NCBI GenBank assembly: GCA_036924085.1
Contig: JAVGWX010000006.1
Span: 40,339,246-40,403,245 of the forward strand
Length of the DNA: 64,000 bases
From: Ariolimax columbianus
Lineage: Eukaryota > Mollusca > Gastropoda > Stylommatophora > Arionidae
Reading direction: 5' to 3'
Shown here: positions 1 through 11,058 of the stretch, in pieces
Layout of the letters: each line of letters begins with the position of its first letter
How positions within the stretch are numbered: position 1 is the first letter of the stretch
Notes under the pieces: model-generated
Databases searched by the model: none
Told to the model about the DNA's origin: nothing
Seen by the model: the letters and a program-made list of their open reading frames with translations, nothing else
Program-made: the position numbers and the translations under genes

Positions 1-840
1 TTAAGTGGTCAGAGAAAGTTCTCAGAAACTGATAAAGGACCGTTCTTGTCTTACTCCTTTTTAAGGCTTTTACTTCGCGTGGTATAGGGGGCTTACAACG
101 TAATTGCCTGTTAATATTACTAGTAAATAATGTATTTCTAGTAGTACTAGTATTAGTAGTATTATTAATTATAACTCAAACTGTTGACTAACGTAACAAC
201 TAATAACATTGTCATCTTTTTTTATACTGTAAAATTACAGTATCTCGGGTCAAAGACTTAAGTAAGACTGGTACTTGGTAGTGGTAGTGGTAGTTAGAAT
301 GGACGTGGATACTAATAATTTGCAATACTATATGCACACATAGTATGCACTACTACTACTAACTACTACTAGTACTTAGTACTACTAGTAGTAGTACTGT
401 TTCTATTATATATTTTATTAATATTACTAATACTTAATAGTAATAAAAATAAACAAAACAAAGTTATAAAACGTTTTACACACTAACACAGCTACTTATT
501 TATGATCACTTACGATCTCGTTTATATCTGGAAGGCAGGTTCTCTTTCTCCATTTTTCTCTGACGTGCAGGTGTTTTCTCAGCGTTTACCGGTTCAGGCC
601 ATTCATCATAAGGCACATTTCTTTTACCAGCTTCAGAAAGTTCATCTAAGAGAGATCTACCTCCCCCTTGTATTTCTCCGGAGGCTGCCATTTTGCAGCC
701 ATAAAGCTGTTTTATTGAAAGGCTATCAGCACGGCTACTTTAAGCTGTGCCAAGAAATGTCGAGGTAGTTCCAAATCAGATAGAAATAAGTACCAAGTAG
801 ATCGAAGCTGCAGATGTACTGAAGGTCAGTAGCTGATGAA
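1..840. other. AT-rich stretch, no gene recognised
   Basis: The sequence is AT-rich, with a degenerate ACT/AGT trinucleotide tract at about 340-405. An 88-codon + strand frame at 502-768 has no family motif I recognise and no splice context, so I do not call it a gene. Confidence 0.6.
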
Positions 841-985
841 AACGCATATAGGTTGTAGCTGGGTTACCACAACAGGACAAGTGCAAAACTACGTTATGAT
901 CGCAAGGCCTTCGTCATGGACAAAGAACGAACGAAAACAACTAACAAATCACAACAAAAAACAAGACAATGTAAAAAAAAGCATG
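840..985 (+). repeat. Interspersed repeat F, copy 1
   Basis: This copy shares a block (AAGGCCTTCGTCATGGACAA followed by an ACAAATCACAACA element) with copies at 2857-3010 (-), 32965-33092 (+), 33115-33255 (-) and 63012-63115 (+). The 5' side (CATATAGG...GGGTTACCACAACAGGACAA) matches the GGCTCAGTGACC...ACCAGGACAA side of the others. It is a dispersed non-coding family, perhaps a SINE or a LINE end. Its ends are undefined. Confidence 0.6.
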
Positions 986-1039
986 TTAACAATAAGGTAA
1001 CATTGATGTGACTTATCAGCTGTCCTCACTGGTTAGACC

Positions 1040-1290
1040 CCCGAGCATTAGTTTGACAACAAAGCAACAGATGATAAACAGTATATTTATGCCGACTATG
1101 TGGGACAAATGACAAACTTGCCCTCTGTCCAAGAAAGGTGAGAGAAGAATTTAGACGTGTGAAATGAAATGTTTGAGGAAGGTCATCGGTGTTACCAGGA
1201 GAAACAGAATGCGGAACGACGACATTCGATGTCTGGTCAACACTACCATTGCGTCGGTCGAACGCCGCCATGATCAGTCGAAACGGCGCT
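1040..1290 (+). mobile_element. LINE-D fragment, left part (interrupted)
   Basis: The + strand translates to [13 protein letters not shown]..., the C-terminal tail typical of decayed LINE open reading frames. The next part of the same tail (FGHLIRM...AGRSCY...DGIRV) resumes at about 2640-2860 after a block of opposite-strand LINE sequence. The same two blocks recur at 28425-28530 and 28880-29215. The clade cannot be told from this short piece. Confidence 0.65.
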
Positions 1291-2160
1291 CTAGCGAGGG
1301 GGGGGGGGAGAGAAGTTGCTATCTGTTGAAGCCACGTGTTTCGGGGACGGCCTCTCCTGCGCTTCCAGCCAGCTGGTTGGATAACCCTTAGCACTTTGAA
1401 TTGCCAGAAGGATCTGGTGAGCTGGAACTTCCTGATCCAGTCGAACAACATGTCCAAGCAGGGAAAGACGACAACGGTCTAGGACTTCTGATACAGTTGG
1501 GAGGTTAGTCTTAGTAGAGACCTCGACATTACGTTCGAGATCGTACCAACGAATTCCAAGAATACGCCGCTGATTGCGCATATGAAAGGGCTCGAGTCTT
1601 GAGATATCCTTTTCCAGCAGAGTCCAGGTTTCGGCTCCATACATTAGCACTGAAATCGCACACGATAGGTAAATACACAGCTTTGAACTCATGGATAATC
1701 TACTATTGTTCCACACACGGCGGAGGTCGTTCATCAGCGAAGCAGCGAACCCAATCCGTCTAGACATATCTGGGCTACTGCGTGCGTCAGATGACATTGT
1801 GCTTCCGAGATAAGAACGTTCATTTACGCTCTCCGCTGTATGACTGCGAACTGCTATGTTCTGGGACCTTGTATCAGAGCCAAGATACTGGATGTTGGTC
1901 CTCGCCCATGAGATTGATAGTATCATATTTTGAGCTGTACTATCCAGATACTCAAGAGACTATTGCATCGCTGTGTTATGTTAGATCAGTGATGCACGTT
2001 TGGTCAATATTGATTCTATGGTGCTAAGAGCTGTGGTCCAGGAGCCAGTCGACAGCCCGACAGAACAGATTGGTAACAAGGACGCAGCCCTGTCTGACCC
2101 CCGTAGATGTTGGGAATCTTTCAGAAAGAGTGCTCCCGAGACAGATTCTGGCACCGGTAT
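1290..2160 (-). mobile_element. RTE-like LINE fragment (reverse transcriptase C-terminal part)
   Basis: The - strand frame at 1291-1926 encodes a typical LINE thumb and C-terminal region, with YLGSTMSSDAR, LMYGAETWTL, MRNQRRILGIRW and LLGHVVRLD. Upstream on the same strand (2030-2160) broken frames continue into the RT core, with TGVRQGC. The frame is interrupted, so this is a dead, truncated copy. It lies inside the LINE-D copy (1040-1290 and 2640-2860), so it inserted later. The RTE-like placement is judged from motif style only. Confidence 0.75.
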
Positions 2161-2164
2161 TCTT

Positions 2165-2590
2165 AGCTTAACTTAACTTAACTTAACGTCTTTATATTGG
2201 TTTAGAAGACTCTGCAGAGTCTGTATACAACCAGTTTCATTTACATCACCTTGCTCTAAAAGCTATGCGCATCCAGTTTATTCTTAAATGCATTAACTGT
2301 CCCTGCCTCCACTACCTCCGTGGCAATGCATTCCAAGCATTCACCACTCTCTGACTAAAATAAATATTCCCTAATATATAATCTGGACCTCTCTTTAGTT
2401 AACGTGTAGCTATGCCTTCTTGTTCTTGTGGGTGACTGTACTTAAAAAACAAACTTGTTATAGTATAATGTATCCATTCCTCTGATCATCTTATAAACAT
2501 AAATTCTTACCACGAATTCTTCTCTCTTCTTGACAATGTAGGCCGGTTTTTCTGAGTCTTATTCAACGCTTGTCTAGAAGTGGAGCAGGA
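2165..2590 (-). mobile_element. LINE-A (CR1-like) 3' end
   Basis: Read on the - strand this is the last ~420 bp of LINE-A: decayed C-terminal codons, then the hairpin ACTGGTT...AACCAGT around the palindrome GACTCTGCAGAGTC (2200-2240), then a TTAAG tail at 2165-2188. It is 5' truncated, like most copies here. Confidence 0.85.
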
Positions 2591-2639
2591 TTTCCGATGC
2601 CTTGCATGACTTTCCACGTCTTGTGCAAAATACATTTCC

Positions 2640-2860
2640 AGGCAGAAAATAAGTTCGTTTGGTCATCTCATAAGAATGCACCCTCATCAACCTCCGCTGA
2701 TGGCATACAACGCTGGTAGATCTTGCTACAGGGCAAGGGGGCGGTCGCGAGGCTGGTCAATAGATGGAATTAGAGTGACTGTGCAGAGACACGGGCTTAC
2801 ATTGGCCGACGCAAAGCACTTGGCGCAGGATAGATGACCTAAGTTTCCCACGGCAACTAA
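2640..2860 (+). mobile_element. LINE-D fragment, right part
   Basis: This continues the copy that starts at 1040. The + strand reads FGHLIRMHPHQPP, AYNAGRSCYRARGR and GIRVTVQRHGLTLADAKHLA, the standard LINE C-terminal tail. The separation from the left part is explained by later insertion of the RTE-like and LINE-A pieces. Confidence 0.7.
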
Positions 2861-3010
2861 CATTGCGTCTTGATTTGTTGTTATTTTGTGTTGTGTGTTT
2901 CCGTTCGTTCTTTGTCCTGACAAAGACAGTGTGGCCGTAACGTAGATATAGTTTTGTTTTTGTTCTGGTAGGGTCACTGAGCCATTGCCTATATGTTTTT
3001 ATCGACTTCC
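2857..3010 (-). repeat. Interspersed repeat F, copy 2
   Basis: Its reverse complement carries GGCTCAGTGACCCTACCAG, a GTCAGGACAAAGAACGAACG block and an AACAACAAATCA block, matching the copies at 840, 32965, 33115 and 63012. It abuts the LINE-D fragment. Confidence 0.6.
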
Positions 3011-3658
3011 AAATCAGATACTATCGTTGAGGATGAAGTGTTAGAATTTTCATTTTACGAGATCAACTTCTTTTTTTTTTAGTCAAGTTTGACAGTTTCC
3101 TTTAACGTCGTCTTGTATTCCTGATCTGTAAGTCGGTACTCATTTACTGCTAGATATGCCAGAGCGTGTCGAGATCGGTGACAGAATCTAGACTCCTATC
3201 TGCGAGAGACAAGGACTCTAGCTCTAACCATCTGCCAGGATGTCTTTTTGCAATACTTTGAACATTCATCAAACGTTCACTCTGAAAAAGGTACAGGACA
3301 ACGTTTATGTGACTAGAACAGCAATAACATTTTTTTTAAACTAAACTATTTTTTTTAAACTAAACTATTTTTTTAAAACTAAACTATTTTTTTTAAAACT
3401 GTTATTTTTTAAACTGGCATGCCACTTTTTTTTCCATTGCTGGGGTATTCGAGGGTTTTAAAAGTTTTTAAACCCACAGAACATCAATAAAGTATATCAT
3501 TTCTGTTTTAACTCCATTACTGAATATATCTTAACCAAAGAGGGTGCCTCATTTTACCAGTGTGTCTGCAGTTTTGTGTGTGTTTTGTTTGTTTGTTACA
3601 ACAGTATTTATAACACAAAAGAACATGTTATGTAGGAAATTTATAACGGTTTGCATAG
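3011..3658. repeat. Non-genic; short ACTATTTTTTTTAAACTA repeat
   Basis: About four imperfect ~20-bp units of ACTATTTTTTTTAAACTA lie at 3326-3412. The piece at 3425-3470 (CCATTGCTGGGGTATTCGAG) matches the tail of SINE-6 at 47600-47640. No gene is seen. Confidence 0.6.
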
Positions 3659-3962
3659 TCATTGGAATGGATAAATTAGACTAAACCAAGTTTTCCAAAG
3701 TGCGACCGGCTACAAGAACAAGAGAACACAGCAACAAATTGTTTAAAGACAGGTCTAGATTATGTATTATGAAATATTTGTTTAGGTAGACAGTGGTTAA
3801 TTCTTGGAATGCATTGCCGCAGGATATAGGGGAGGCAGAGTCAGCTAATGCATTACAAAATAGATTGGATACTCACGGTATTTTCAGTTTCAGTGGAGTG
3901 AAATAAACTGGTTGTATACAGACTCTGCAGATCCCTCTAAACCAGTATAATGAAGTAACGTT
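3659..3962 (+). mobile_element. LINE-A 3' end
   Basis: This is a + strand 5'-truncated copy. Decayed codons for DKLD...NALPQD...NRLD are followed by GTGAAATAAACTGGTTGTAT, the palindrome region and AAACCAGTATAATGAAG. The RT domain is absent. Confidence 0.85.
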
Positions 3963-4026
3963 ATTTATATGAATTCTTTGTGCCTTTGCTGTCAAATAAT
4001 CCGATTAAATTTATCAATTTACTTGG

Positions 4027-4363
4027 TATCAAGATGCCAAGCAGCGCATGAGCTGCAGTGACAGACTCATAGCTGACAGCAAGCATCAGGGTCAGCAAAC
4101 CAAAGCTGCCAAGACCCTTCTGGATAACAGGCTGCAACAGGGCAGACTGGCTAAGGAGAAGGGATCAAAGAGGGAATGCTAACCAGGTACTCAAAAAATG
4201 CTTGCTGAAGTCGGATGTGTTGGACCGAAAGGTGCAAATATCGCAGTCAAGCTGTAAACTACGACACAACGCATTCCATTCTCTGGACTACATTCTGCTA
4301 CTTAAGTCCTTTCAGGATTTGTTAGTGGGAGATTGAGAACGAACGAAGAAGAAGAAGAAACAG
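4027..4363 (+). mobile_element. SINE-1, near full length, (GAA)n tail
   Basis: This ~335-bp element begins near TATCAAGATGCCAAGCAGCG and ends GAGAACGAACGAAGAAGAAG. Near-identical copies lie at 13133, 16230, 34053, 52218, 54381 and 57548, with an older one at 18922. It has no coding capacity. The GAA tail resembles that of LINE-B, suggesting that LINE-B mobilises it (inference). I could not find a convincing pol III promoter. Confidence 0.85.
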
Positions 4364-5104
4364 GTAGGCGTATGTCTGCTGCCAGGTAGCTGAAGCCCAT
4401 CAATAGTACATCTATTTTTGCAATTGTCACTTGCTGCGGATTACTAGACCTGGTGGAAAGTTATAAAAGTTTAGAATTTAATTACTTTTAGAATCTTGTC
4501 AACACAGCCTATTGGCTTTGATTTTCAACCACCAAGGGTTCTTTTACGTGAACAGTATGTACACAAGACCTCCGAGTTTTATCATCCATCTCCAATAGGA
4601 ATAGGTGCTAGACCCACCTTCCTTGAGAATATGAGATACTTGAAACTTGTGAGATTCGAAATATCGCATTTTTTCCCCTTTCATTTGTTTATTTATTGAC
4701 AGGCTAGCACCTTAACTCTCAGCTACAGCGATATACTGTATTATATTATTAATTTGTTGTTGTTGTTGTGTTGTTTTGTTGTTGCTGCAAATACAATACA
4801 TTCTTTTAAAATTATGTTCAAACAATTTTCTGATTGCGTTCTATCCTGTTAGCTGTGTGTGTGCATGCATTGAAGAAAATCATTCGTTTGGGTTGTTTTT
4901 TTTATCAAAAGCACGGTATCAAAATTTATCTTAAGTATTAAATTGTAATTTATTTACTGTTGCTCTATATATTTGCTTTGCTGCATCACTAAAAATTGTA
5001 AATGCATATTTAAAATTAAGAAAAATATTATTATTAATTTACAATATCATTATTATAGTACGGTATTGTCGTAGACTGATATTCATGTGTTAAATTATGT
5101 CTCA
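4364..5104. other. AT-rich non-genic stretch
   Basis: No coding or repeat signal beyond a short TTG-type run near 4750-4780. The 67-codon frame at 4496-4699 has no recognisable features. Confidence 0.5.
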
Positions 5105-5108
5105 GCGC

Positions 5109-5294
5109 ACCTAACACACAACACACACACACACAACACACACACAACACACACACATAACACACACAACACACAAACAACACACACCACACACACACAA
5201 CACACACACACAACACCCACACACACAACACACACACAACACATACACATAACACACACAACACACACACAACACACACACACATATACACACA
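5109..5294. repeat. (CA)n microsatellite with AA interruptions
   Basis: About 185 bp of CA dinucleotides are broken at intervals by ACAACA. The apparent protein frames on both strands (TH and CV repeats) arise only from the repeat. Confidence 0.95.
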
Positions 5295-5691
5295 AACAAA
5301 CAAATACGAATACCACGTTATAATACATTTACATTATTGTTCAAGTTACATTATTAGTTGATAAAAACACACATGTAGGTAATTGTTTTGTTATTGACTT
5401 TTAACATTCAGTACTGCCGCAGCTTCAATTGATTTATTTCAAAATAACATAATTAGTCCCATTTGGGCACCTCCTCAATATGGCGAATAACCTTGAACCT
5501 GAATTGACAAGACGTCGCCCTTCTGGCTGGGCAGCCTTCTTGTCCATTAACACGGTCCTGGGCGGTTGCCAAAACCAGAACCTATGAGCCTCTCACTTCA
5601 ATTTGATTGTGCTCCCTGTGGTGTGCTACGGTGCTTAGACAGGGGCACTAACAAAATCACTGTAGGGCAAATTGAGAGTGACACATGCCTC

Positions 5692-6172
5692 TCTTAATTT
5701 AATGTCCTTATATTGGTTTAGAAAAATGTGTATACAACCAGTTTATTCCACTTTAAAAATTACTGTGATCATCCAATCTATTCTTGAATGCATTAACTGA
5801 TCCTGCCTCCATCACATCCTGTGGCAATGCGTTCCAAGCATTCATCACTCTATTACTGAACTAATATCATAATATTCAATCTGGACCCGCCTTTAAATAA
5901 TTTGAAGCTATCCCCTCTAGTTCTTGCAGTCGGTTGAACTTTGAAAAAACTTCCTATTAGTCTAATTTATTCTTTCCATTGATTTATTTATAAACCTGTA
6001 TCAAGTCACCTCCCATTCTTCTCTTTTCTAGACACTGCAGGCCAATTTTTCTTAGTCTCTCCTCCTAACTATAATTCTGGAATCCCATGATCATTTTTTG
6101 TAGCTCTTCTTTGTATCCTTTCTATCATGACTATATCCACTCTGTGATAAGACTCCACACCTGAATATTATC
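5692..6172 (-). mobile_element. LINE-A 3' end
   Basis: On the - strand this carries the end of the LINE-A reading frame, the hairpin arms ACTGGTT/AACCAAT and a degenerate tail. The central palindrome is mostly deleted (AAAAATGTGTATAC), so the fold is damaged. Confidence 0.8.
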
Positions 6173-6655
6173 TTAAGAGGCACTTTGTCGGAATCATTCT
6201 CCAGGACCAAAAGCATGTAAAATATCCACAATTCTGATATACAACGATTGTGTTTGGTTTACGATGCGGGGATCTATGCAGACAAGGCAAACACATAGAT
6301 GGACAGGTCATATATTGCCATAAAACGATGGTCGGTGGAGCACGGCGACAGCAATCTGGTACCCACAAGGTAAAATAAATATCCCGATATCCGTTGCATT
6401 GATCAGATTCCCTTGCTGTATACAACATCAGAGACGCCTCTGGAGGAGGGATTGTCATGCACTGGATTTTCGTGGCCCAAGACAGGGTCCGCTGGAGACG
6501 AAGTTGGGACCCGCAGCTACGCTAAGGAACGGGTCATCAAGATCTAGACTATTAGTCACATTTGACAATATGTTGCGGATATTTTAAATCATCATGGGAT
6601 AAAGACCACTTCAGCGACACGTCTAGCCCTGGACAGAAAACTACATCTCCCCACG
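6172..6655 (+). other. Possible eroded LINE C-terminal fragment
   Basis: Short broken frames on the + strand (TRQTHRWTGH, then a Trp/Arg-rich stretch) resemble a decayed LINE tail, but no motif is decisive. No host gene is seen. Confidence 0.3.
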
Positions 6656-8255
6656 TCACCTCACGGCACAATTTACATTACTGAGGAAATGGTTGTTAAA
6701 ATTGGAATGTTTGAAAGTGGATAAAAGTCCTGGTTATGATGGTATTCATCAAAAATTGCTATTTCATCTCACATACGTGCTGGCACAACCATTGTCCATG
6801 TTTTATTCTCAAACTATTGAGTAGGGAATTATTCCAGGGAATTGGAAAGATGCAGGTGTGATCCTCTTGTCCAAAAAGGACAAGAAATCAGATCCATGCA
6901 ATTACAGACCGGTGAGTTTGACAAGCATACTCTGCAAAATGTTAATCCATTATTAAGGACAGTAGAGTACTGCACTTGAACAAGTTTAATTTAATCAAAA
7001 ATAGTCAGCATGGGTTAACTAAATGAAGATCGTGTTTAACCAATCTATTAGAATTCATGGAAGAGGTTCCCAAAATGTTGGATATTGGAGAGCCAGTAGA
7101 TGTTATTTATCTAGATTTTGCAAAGGCCATTGATAGAGTAACTTATCAGAGATTATTTCGGAAAATGAAATCACACGGAAAAGGTGGATAACTAGTCAAT
7201 TGAATAGAAAATTGGTTAACAGACAGAAGGCAGAGAGTAAGCATACATAAGGAGTACTCTGACTGGTGTGATGTTATAACTGGAGTGCCTCAGGGATCGG
7301 TATGGGGACCAATTTTGTTCTTGATATATATACATCATTTGGATAATGAAATCGCATCCATGACTGCAAAATTTGCGGATGACACAAAATTATGCAGCAG
7401 GGTCTCTTCTCTGGCAGAGGTGGATCTATTGAGATCAAATTTAGCTACTATTCATAAATAGTCTGTGAGCTGGCAGATGGAGTTTAATGTAGACAAATGT
7501 ACAGTCATTCACATTTGAAGATCAAATATGAAACATAGTTACATGATGGCAGTGAACAACATTAGAAAGATAGAAAAGGAAAGGGACCTAGGTGTTATAA
7601 TAGATGATAAATGTAAGGTGCGAGAACAAGTCCTGGTGGCTGTGAAAAAGGCTAATAAAATGCTGGGTATGATTAAAAGAAACATTACACATCGAAGCAA
7701 GGAAGTGATAGTCAAACTATATAAATCACTGGTGAGACCAAAATTGGAGTACTGTATTCAGGTGTGGAGTCCTCAAAACAGAGTGGATATAGACATGACA
7801 GAAAGGATACAAAGAATAGCTACAAAAATGATCGTGGGATTCAAGAATTATATTTAGGAGGAGAGACTTAGAAAAACCGTCTGCAGTGTCTAGAAAAGAG
7901 AAGAATGCGAGGTAATTTAATACAGATTTATAAATTAATCAATGGAAAGGATAAATTAGACTATAACAAGTTTTTTCAAAGTTCAAGCGACTACAAAAAC
8001 TAGAGAGCCTAGCTACAAATTATTTAAAGACAGGTCCAGATTGGATATTAGGACACATTTTTTCAGTCAGAGAATGGTGAATGCTTGAAATGCATTGCCA
8101 CAGGATGTCGTAAAGACAGGATCAGTTAATGCATACGAGAATAGATTGGATGATCACAGTCATTTTTAAAGTGAAATAAACTGGTTGTATACAGACTCTG
8201 TAGAGTCATCTAAACCAGTATAATGAAGTGAAGTGAAGTTAAGTGGAAAAGACAA
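6655..8255 (+). mobile_element. LINE-A (CR1-like), longest copy, broken
   Basis: About 1.6 kb covering the reverse transcriptase and C-terminal region of a CR1-like LINE. Visible in broken + frames are KSPGYDGIH (about 6720), YLDFAKA (about 7110), VPQGSVWGPILFLIYIHHLD (7268-7330), KFADDTKL (the FADD catalytic pair, about 7370) and an intact 109-codon piece at 7528-7857 (DLGVIIDD, VRPKLEYCIQVWSP). Frameshifts and stops occur throughout, including TAG just after that piece. The 3' end carries the hairpin (ACTGGTTGTATACAGACTCT...AAACCAGT, 8178-8218) and an AAGTGAAGTTAAGT tail. The endonuclease and any first frame are missing. Confidence 0.9.
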
Positions 8256-8489
8256 AACAATTCAATATTTAAGTACGGAACACGCTCCCCGAAGCCAAAT
8301 AAACGCACTCTTCCGTTTGTAAAGTTTATCTTCTATTGACATGACCTTCGCAGTTTTGTCTTGAGATAAACGATACCTGTAAGTACGTGTATCCGAGAAG
8401 TGCATTGTTTTGATTTCGTAATCGAAAGATGCTTCCGTACGTTACTCAACGTAAGCGCTGTAGCTGAATGCCCACGAGTAATTTTTGTG
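8256..8489. other. Unassigned stretch
   Basis: No gene or recognised repeat. Confidence 0.4.
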
Positions 8490-8775
8490 CGCACTGAAAG
8501 GAACGTTAGGTTGCGGGTTGCAGCAGCAGTATTCCGTTGGCCTTGATGAAGATTGGCTGGGATCCTCAGGCAGTTGTGCTAGTCTTGGCTTCATCTGCGT
8601 GTAGCTCACTAATCACTAAAATGGGGATTACTGCGCCCCCCCCCCCTAACCTCGTTGTCCAGACTGTCATAAAATAACCTATTTCCCTGGAGAATTGCGA
8701 AGATGTGAGGTGGGAGTTGTGGTCAGTATATTTGGCCGGACATTGACTAATATTGTCTGACCAGACGTTAGTCTC
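8490..8775 (+). repeat. Interspersed repeat G, copy 1
   Basis: This is similar to 61545-61845. Shared features include CTTCATCTGCGTGTAGCTCA against ACATCTGCGTGTCGCTCA, a TGTCCAGACTGTC region, a CAGTATATTT...GACC block and CTGACCAGACGTTAG. At 61.8 kb the last ~80 bp are amplified in tandem; here they are not. A C10 run lies at 8639-8649. Confidence 0.55.
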
Positions 8776-9067
8776 CTCTCCCTGTGTGCTGAATAGTAAA
8801 ACTGTAATCTACCAAGTATATCTTAAGAGGCCACTAAGGGCTAATGACAGGGCACATCAAGTCACGAAGCGTGTTCAAATTAAACCGGACCAAACTGCAA
8901 CAAGTGAACATACGTTCGATGCGCATGATGACGTTACTTCTGGTGTAAACAGCACATACCAACCGTCAAGTTTGCAAAATGTCATTATCCTCCGACTCAT
9001 AGTTTCCTCTGCAGACCGTTGAAAACATGGTGGGTTTAATCTTGACACGGCATACTTATAACAACAA
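8776..9067. other. Unassigned stretch
   Basis: An 89-codon + frame at 8753-9022 overlaps repeat G and has no recognisable motif. Nothing else is seen. Confidence 0.4.
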
Positions 9068-9475
9068 AGGGGACTCAGTGGTCTCGAGGTAACATCTCCA
9101 ACTCGGACGCGCGTTCGAATCACGGTGGAGATTTTTTCACGTGGATCTTCTGGTAAAAATTCACATGATCTCTGTGTAGCCCTTAGTGACTGCAGTGTTC
9201 AGAAAATCTCTTGCCAGTTGGAAATTAAAAAAAAAAAATAGGCTTAACGGCTGCTGACAGGACAAAATAAAAATAAAAATCTACCCAAGTTATTTGTACC
9301 TTTCCCCAGTTGGTTTGATAAGAGCAGCTATAGATGGCGCATAACTGGCTGCGGATCTACTTAGCTCTAGTGTTGAAGACAGACTCGCACATCGGTAAAA
9401 ACCACCCTTCAAGAAACTGGTTGTATACAGACTCTGTAGTCTTCTAAACCAGTATAAGGACGTTAAGTTAAGCTA
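9068..9475 (+). mobile_element. SINE-4 with LINE-A 3' tail, full length
   Basis: The head is tRNA-like (GGACTCAGTGGTCTCGAGG, then CGTTCGAATCA close to a B box). A ~300-bp body follows (TTTTTCACGTGGATCTTC, ATCTACCCAAGTTATTTGTA, GGATCTACTTAGCTCTAGTG). After CACCCTTCAAGA the sequence is the LINE-A 3' hairpin (ACTGGTT...AACCAGT) and GACGTTAAGTTAAG. The copy at 12165-12512 has the same head, body, junction and tail, so the fusion is a property of the family and not a chance insertion. Confidence 0.85.
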
Positions 9476-10023
9476 ACCGACGGAACACACTTAGCTCAAG
9501 ATTAAGCTCACCGCGCCGCTAAACGGAGAAAGCAGTTAAACAAATAAAGTAAAGAAACATACTAGTAAATGATAATACAACTTGCTGATATTGATTCAAA
9601 ATATAATATCTATGGCAAGACATCAATAGTGGACCATATCAGGATCAATGCCGTTTCTATCATTGTGCTGTGATTAAAGTACATCGAACCAAATATTTTG
9701 TCTCCTATTATCGAAAACGGGTGAGAGTACAGACATTGAGATCAATATCGTAGAACCGGCCGTTTATTCTGCTTTCGCCTCTCGAGCGAGTTCGCACATT
9801 ATTGTTATGCTATCCCAACCTTCAATGACCATGTTAAAAATGGATTCGTGCATCGGAATTCATCAACTTGCTCATTACACGGAGTGCGAGTTATTTCGAA
9901 CACTAAATTTAATCCTACACAACGCTCCACATCGTGAGTTCACGCTAGCCTCGAGTTCATCGTTGTTGAGTGCTGTAGATCACTGTGACTTTGTCAATTA
10001 TACTCGCTTAGCCGACAGTTGAA
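9476..10023. other. Unassigned stretch
   Basis: No gene found. The 71-codon frame at 9807-10022 is unrecognised. Confidence 0.4.
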
Positions 10024-10258
10024 CCTCACTTAACTTAACGTCTTTATACTGGTTTAGAAGACTCTGCAGAGTCTGTATACAACCAATTTCATTTACATCA
10101 CCTTGCTCTAAAAGCCATGCGCATCCAATTTATTCTTAAGTGCATTAACTGTCTCTGCCTCCACTACCTCCCGTGGCAATGCATTCCAAGCATTCACCAT
10201 TCTCCGACTAACAAAATATTTCCCAAATCTAATCTGCCCTCTCTTAAGTTAATTATAA
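10024..10258 (-). mobile_element. LINE-A 3' end
   Basis: A - strand 5'-truncated copy, with the TTAAG-type tail at 10027-10042, an intact hairpin with the GACTCTGCAGAGTC palindrome, and decayed codons for the NALPREV...RLD terminus. Confidence 0.85.
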
Positions 10259-10579
10259 ACTAGAAATGTGTGTACACAGTCCGTTTTCATGACGATGCCA
10301 TGCAGACTACACCGTTCTGGCTTTCTCATTAGTGTAGTTTCTAAATTTAACCAAAGGGCAGCCGATTACAAGTCAACAAAAGGGCAACGGAAGCAGAGGA
10401 GATGTTGCAGCAGCCGGACTAAAGTAGTGAAACCACCGACCATGCTCACGTCTTTCTCGCTGATTAGAAAAACGATGGTCAATACCAACCCCTCAGACCC
10501 TAGCAGTGTCGGTATGACCGCGCCGGGGCGATTTCTGTGGGCATGAACAATTCAATCGTCCACTGGCCACTTTATGGTT

Positions 10580-10782
10580 TAGATTAGGTATGAGCACATA
10601 TTTTTTAAGTCAGAGAGTGGTGAATGCTTGAAGTGCATTGCCACAGGTAATAGTGTGGAGATGGTCAGTAAATTAAAGAATAGATTGGATGTACATCGTT
10701 ATTTTTAAATCTAGTGGATTAGAAGAAACTGGTTTTATGCAGACTCTTTCAAACATATATAAAGAAGCTAAGCTAAGTTAAG
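10580..10782 (+). mobile_element. LINE-A 3' end, old copy
   Basis: A + strand fragment running from the ...FFKSERVVNA-like codons to AAACTGGTTTTATGCAGACTC and an AAGCTAAGCTAAGTTAAGA tail. The hairpin is degraded. Confidence 0.75.
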
Positions 10783-11058
10783 AGGTATGGTTGGGAACCG
10801 CAGACGATTAACTACCTTGTCGAGGAACGGGTGTCCTGTGACACGAATAGCTATCTCGTTTCGGCAACTAGTTTTATCGAGCGCGATATCTACCAATTAG
10901 CCTAGGTATCGACTACGCTTCATGCAGAACTTGCTGTCTCGTCTGCAGTAATAGAAACACAAAAATGAAGTCCATTTCTGTGATATATTTAGTCACAAGC
11001 TTTGCAAACTGGACATTTATATCATTATTATAACAAAGTTTTTGTAACTTGATTAACT
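10783..11058 (+). promoter_or_regulatory. Presumed 5' flank of the MTHFD2-type gene
   Basis: This is non-repetitive sequence just upstream of the proposed first coding exon. No TATA box, initiator or CpG-dense block stands out. The assignment rests only on position and depends on exon 1 being correct. Confidence 0.25.

Noticed and set aside
5034..5328. Cys/Val-rich and Thr/His-rich peptides
   Set aside because: They are translation of the CA microsatellite.
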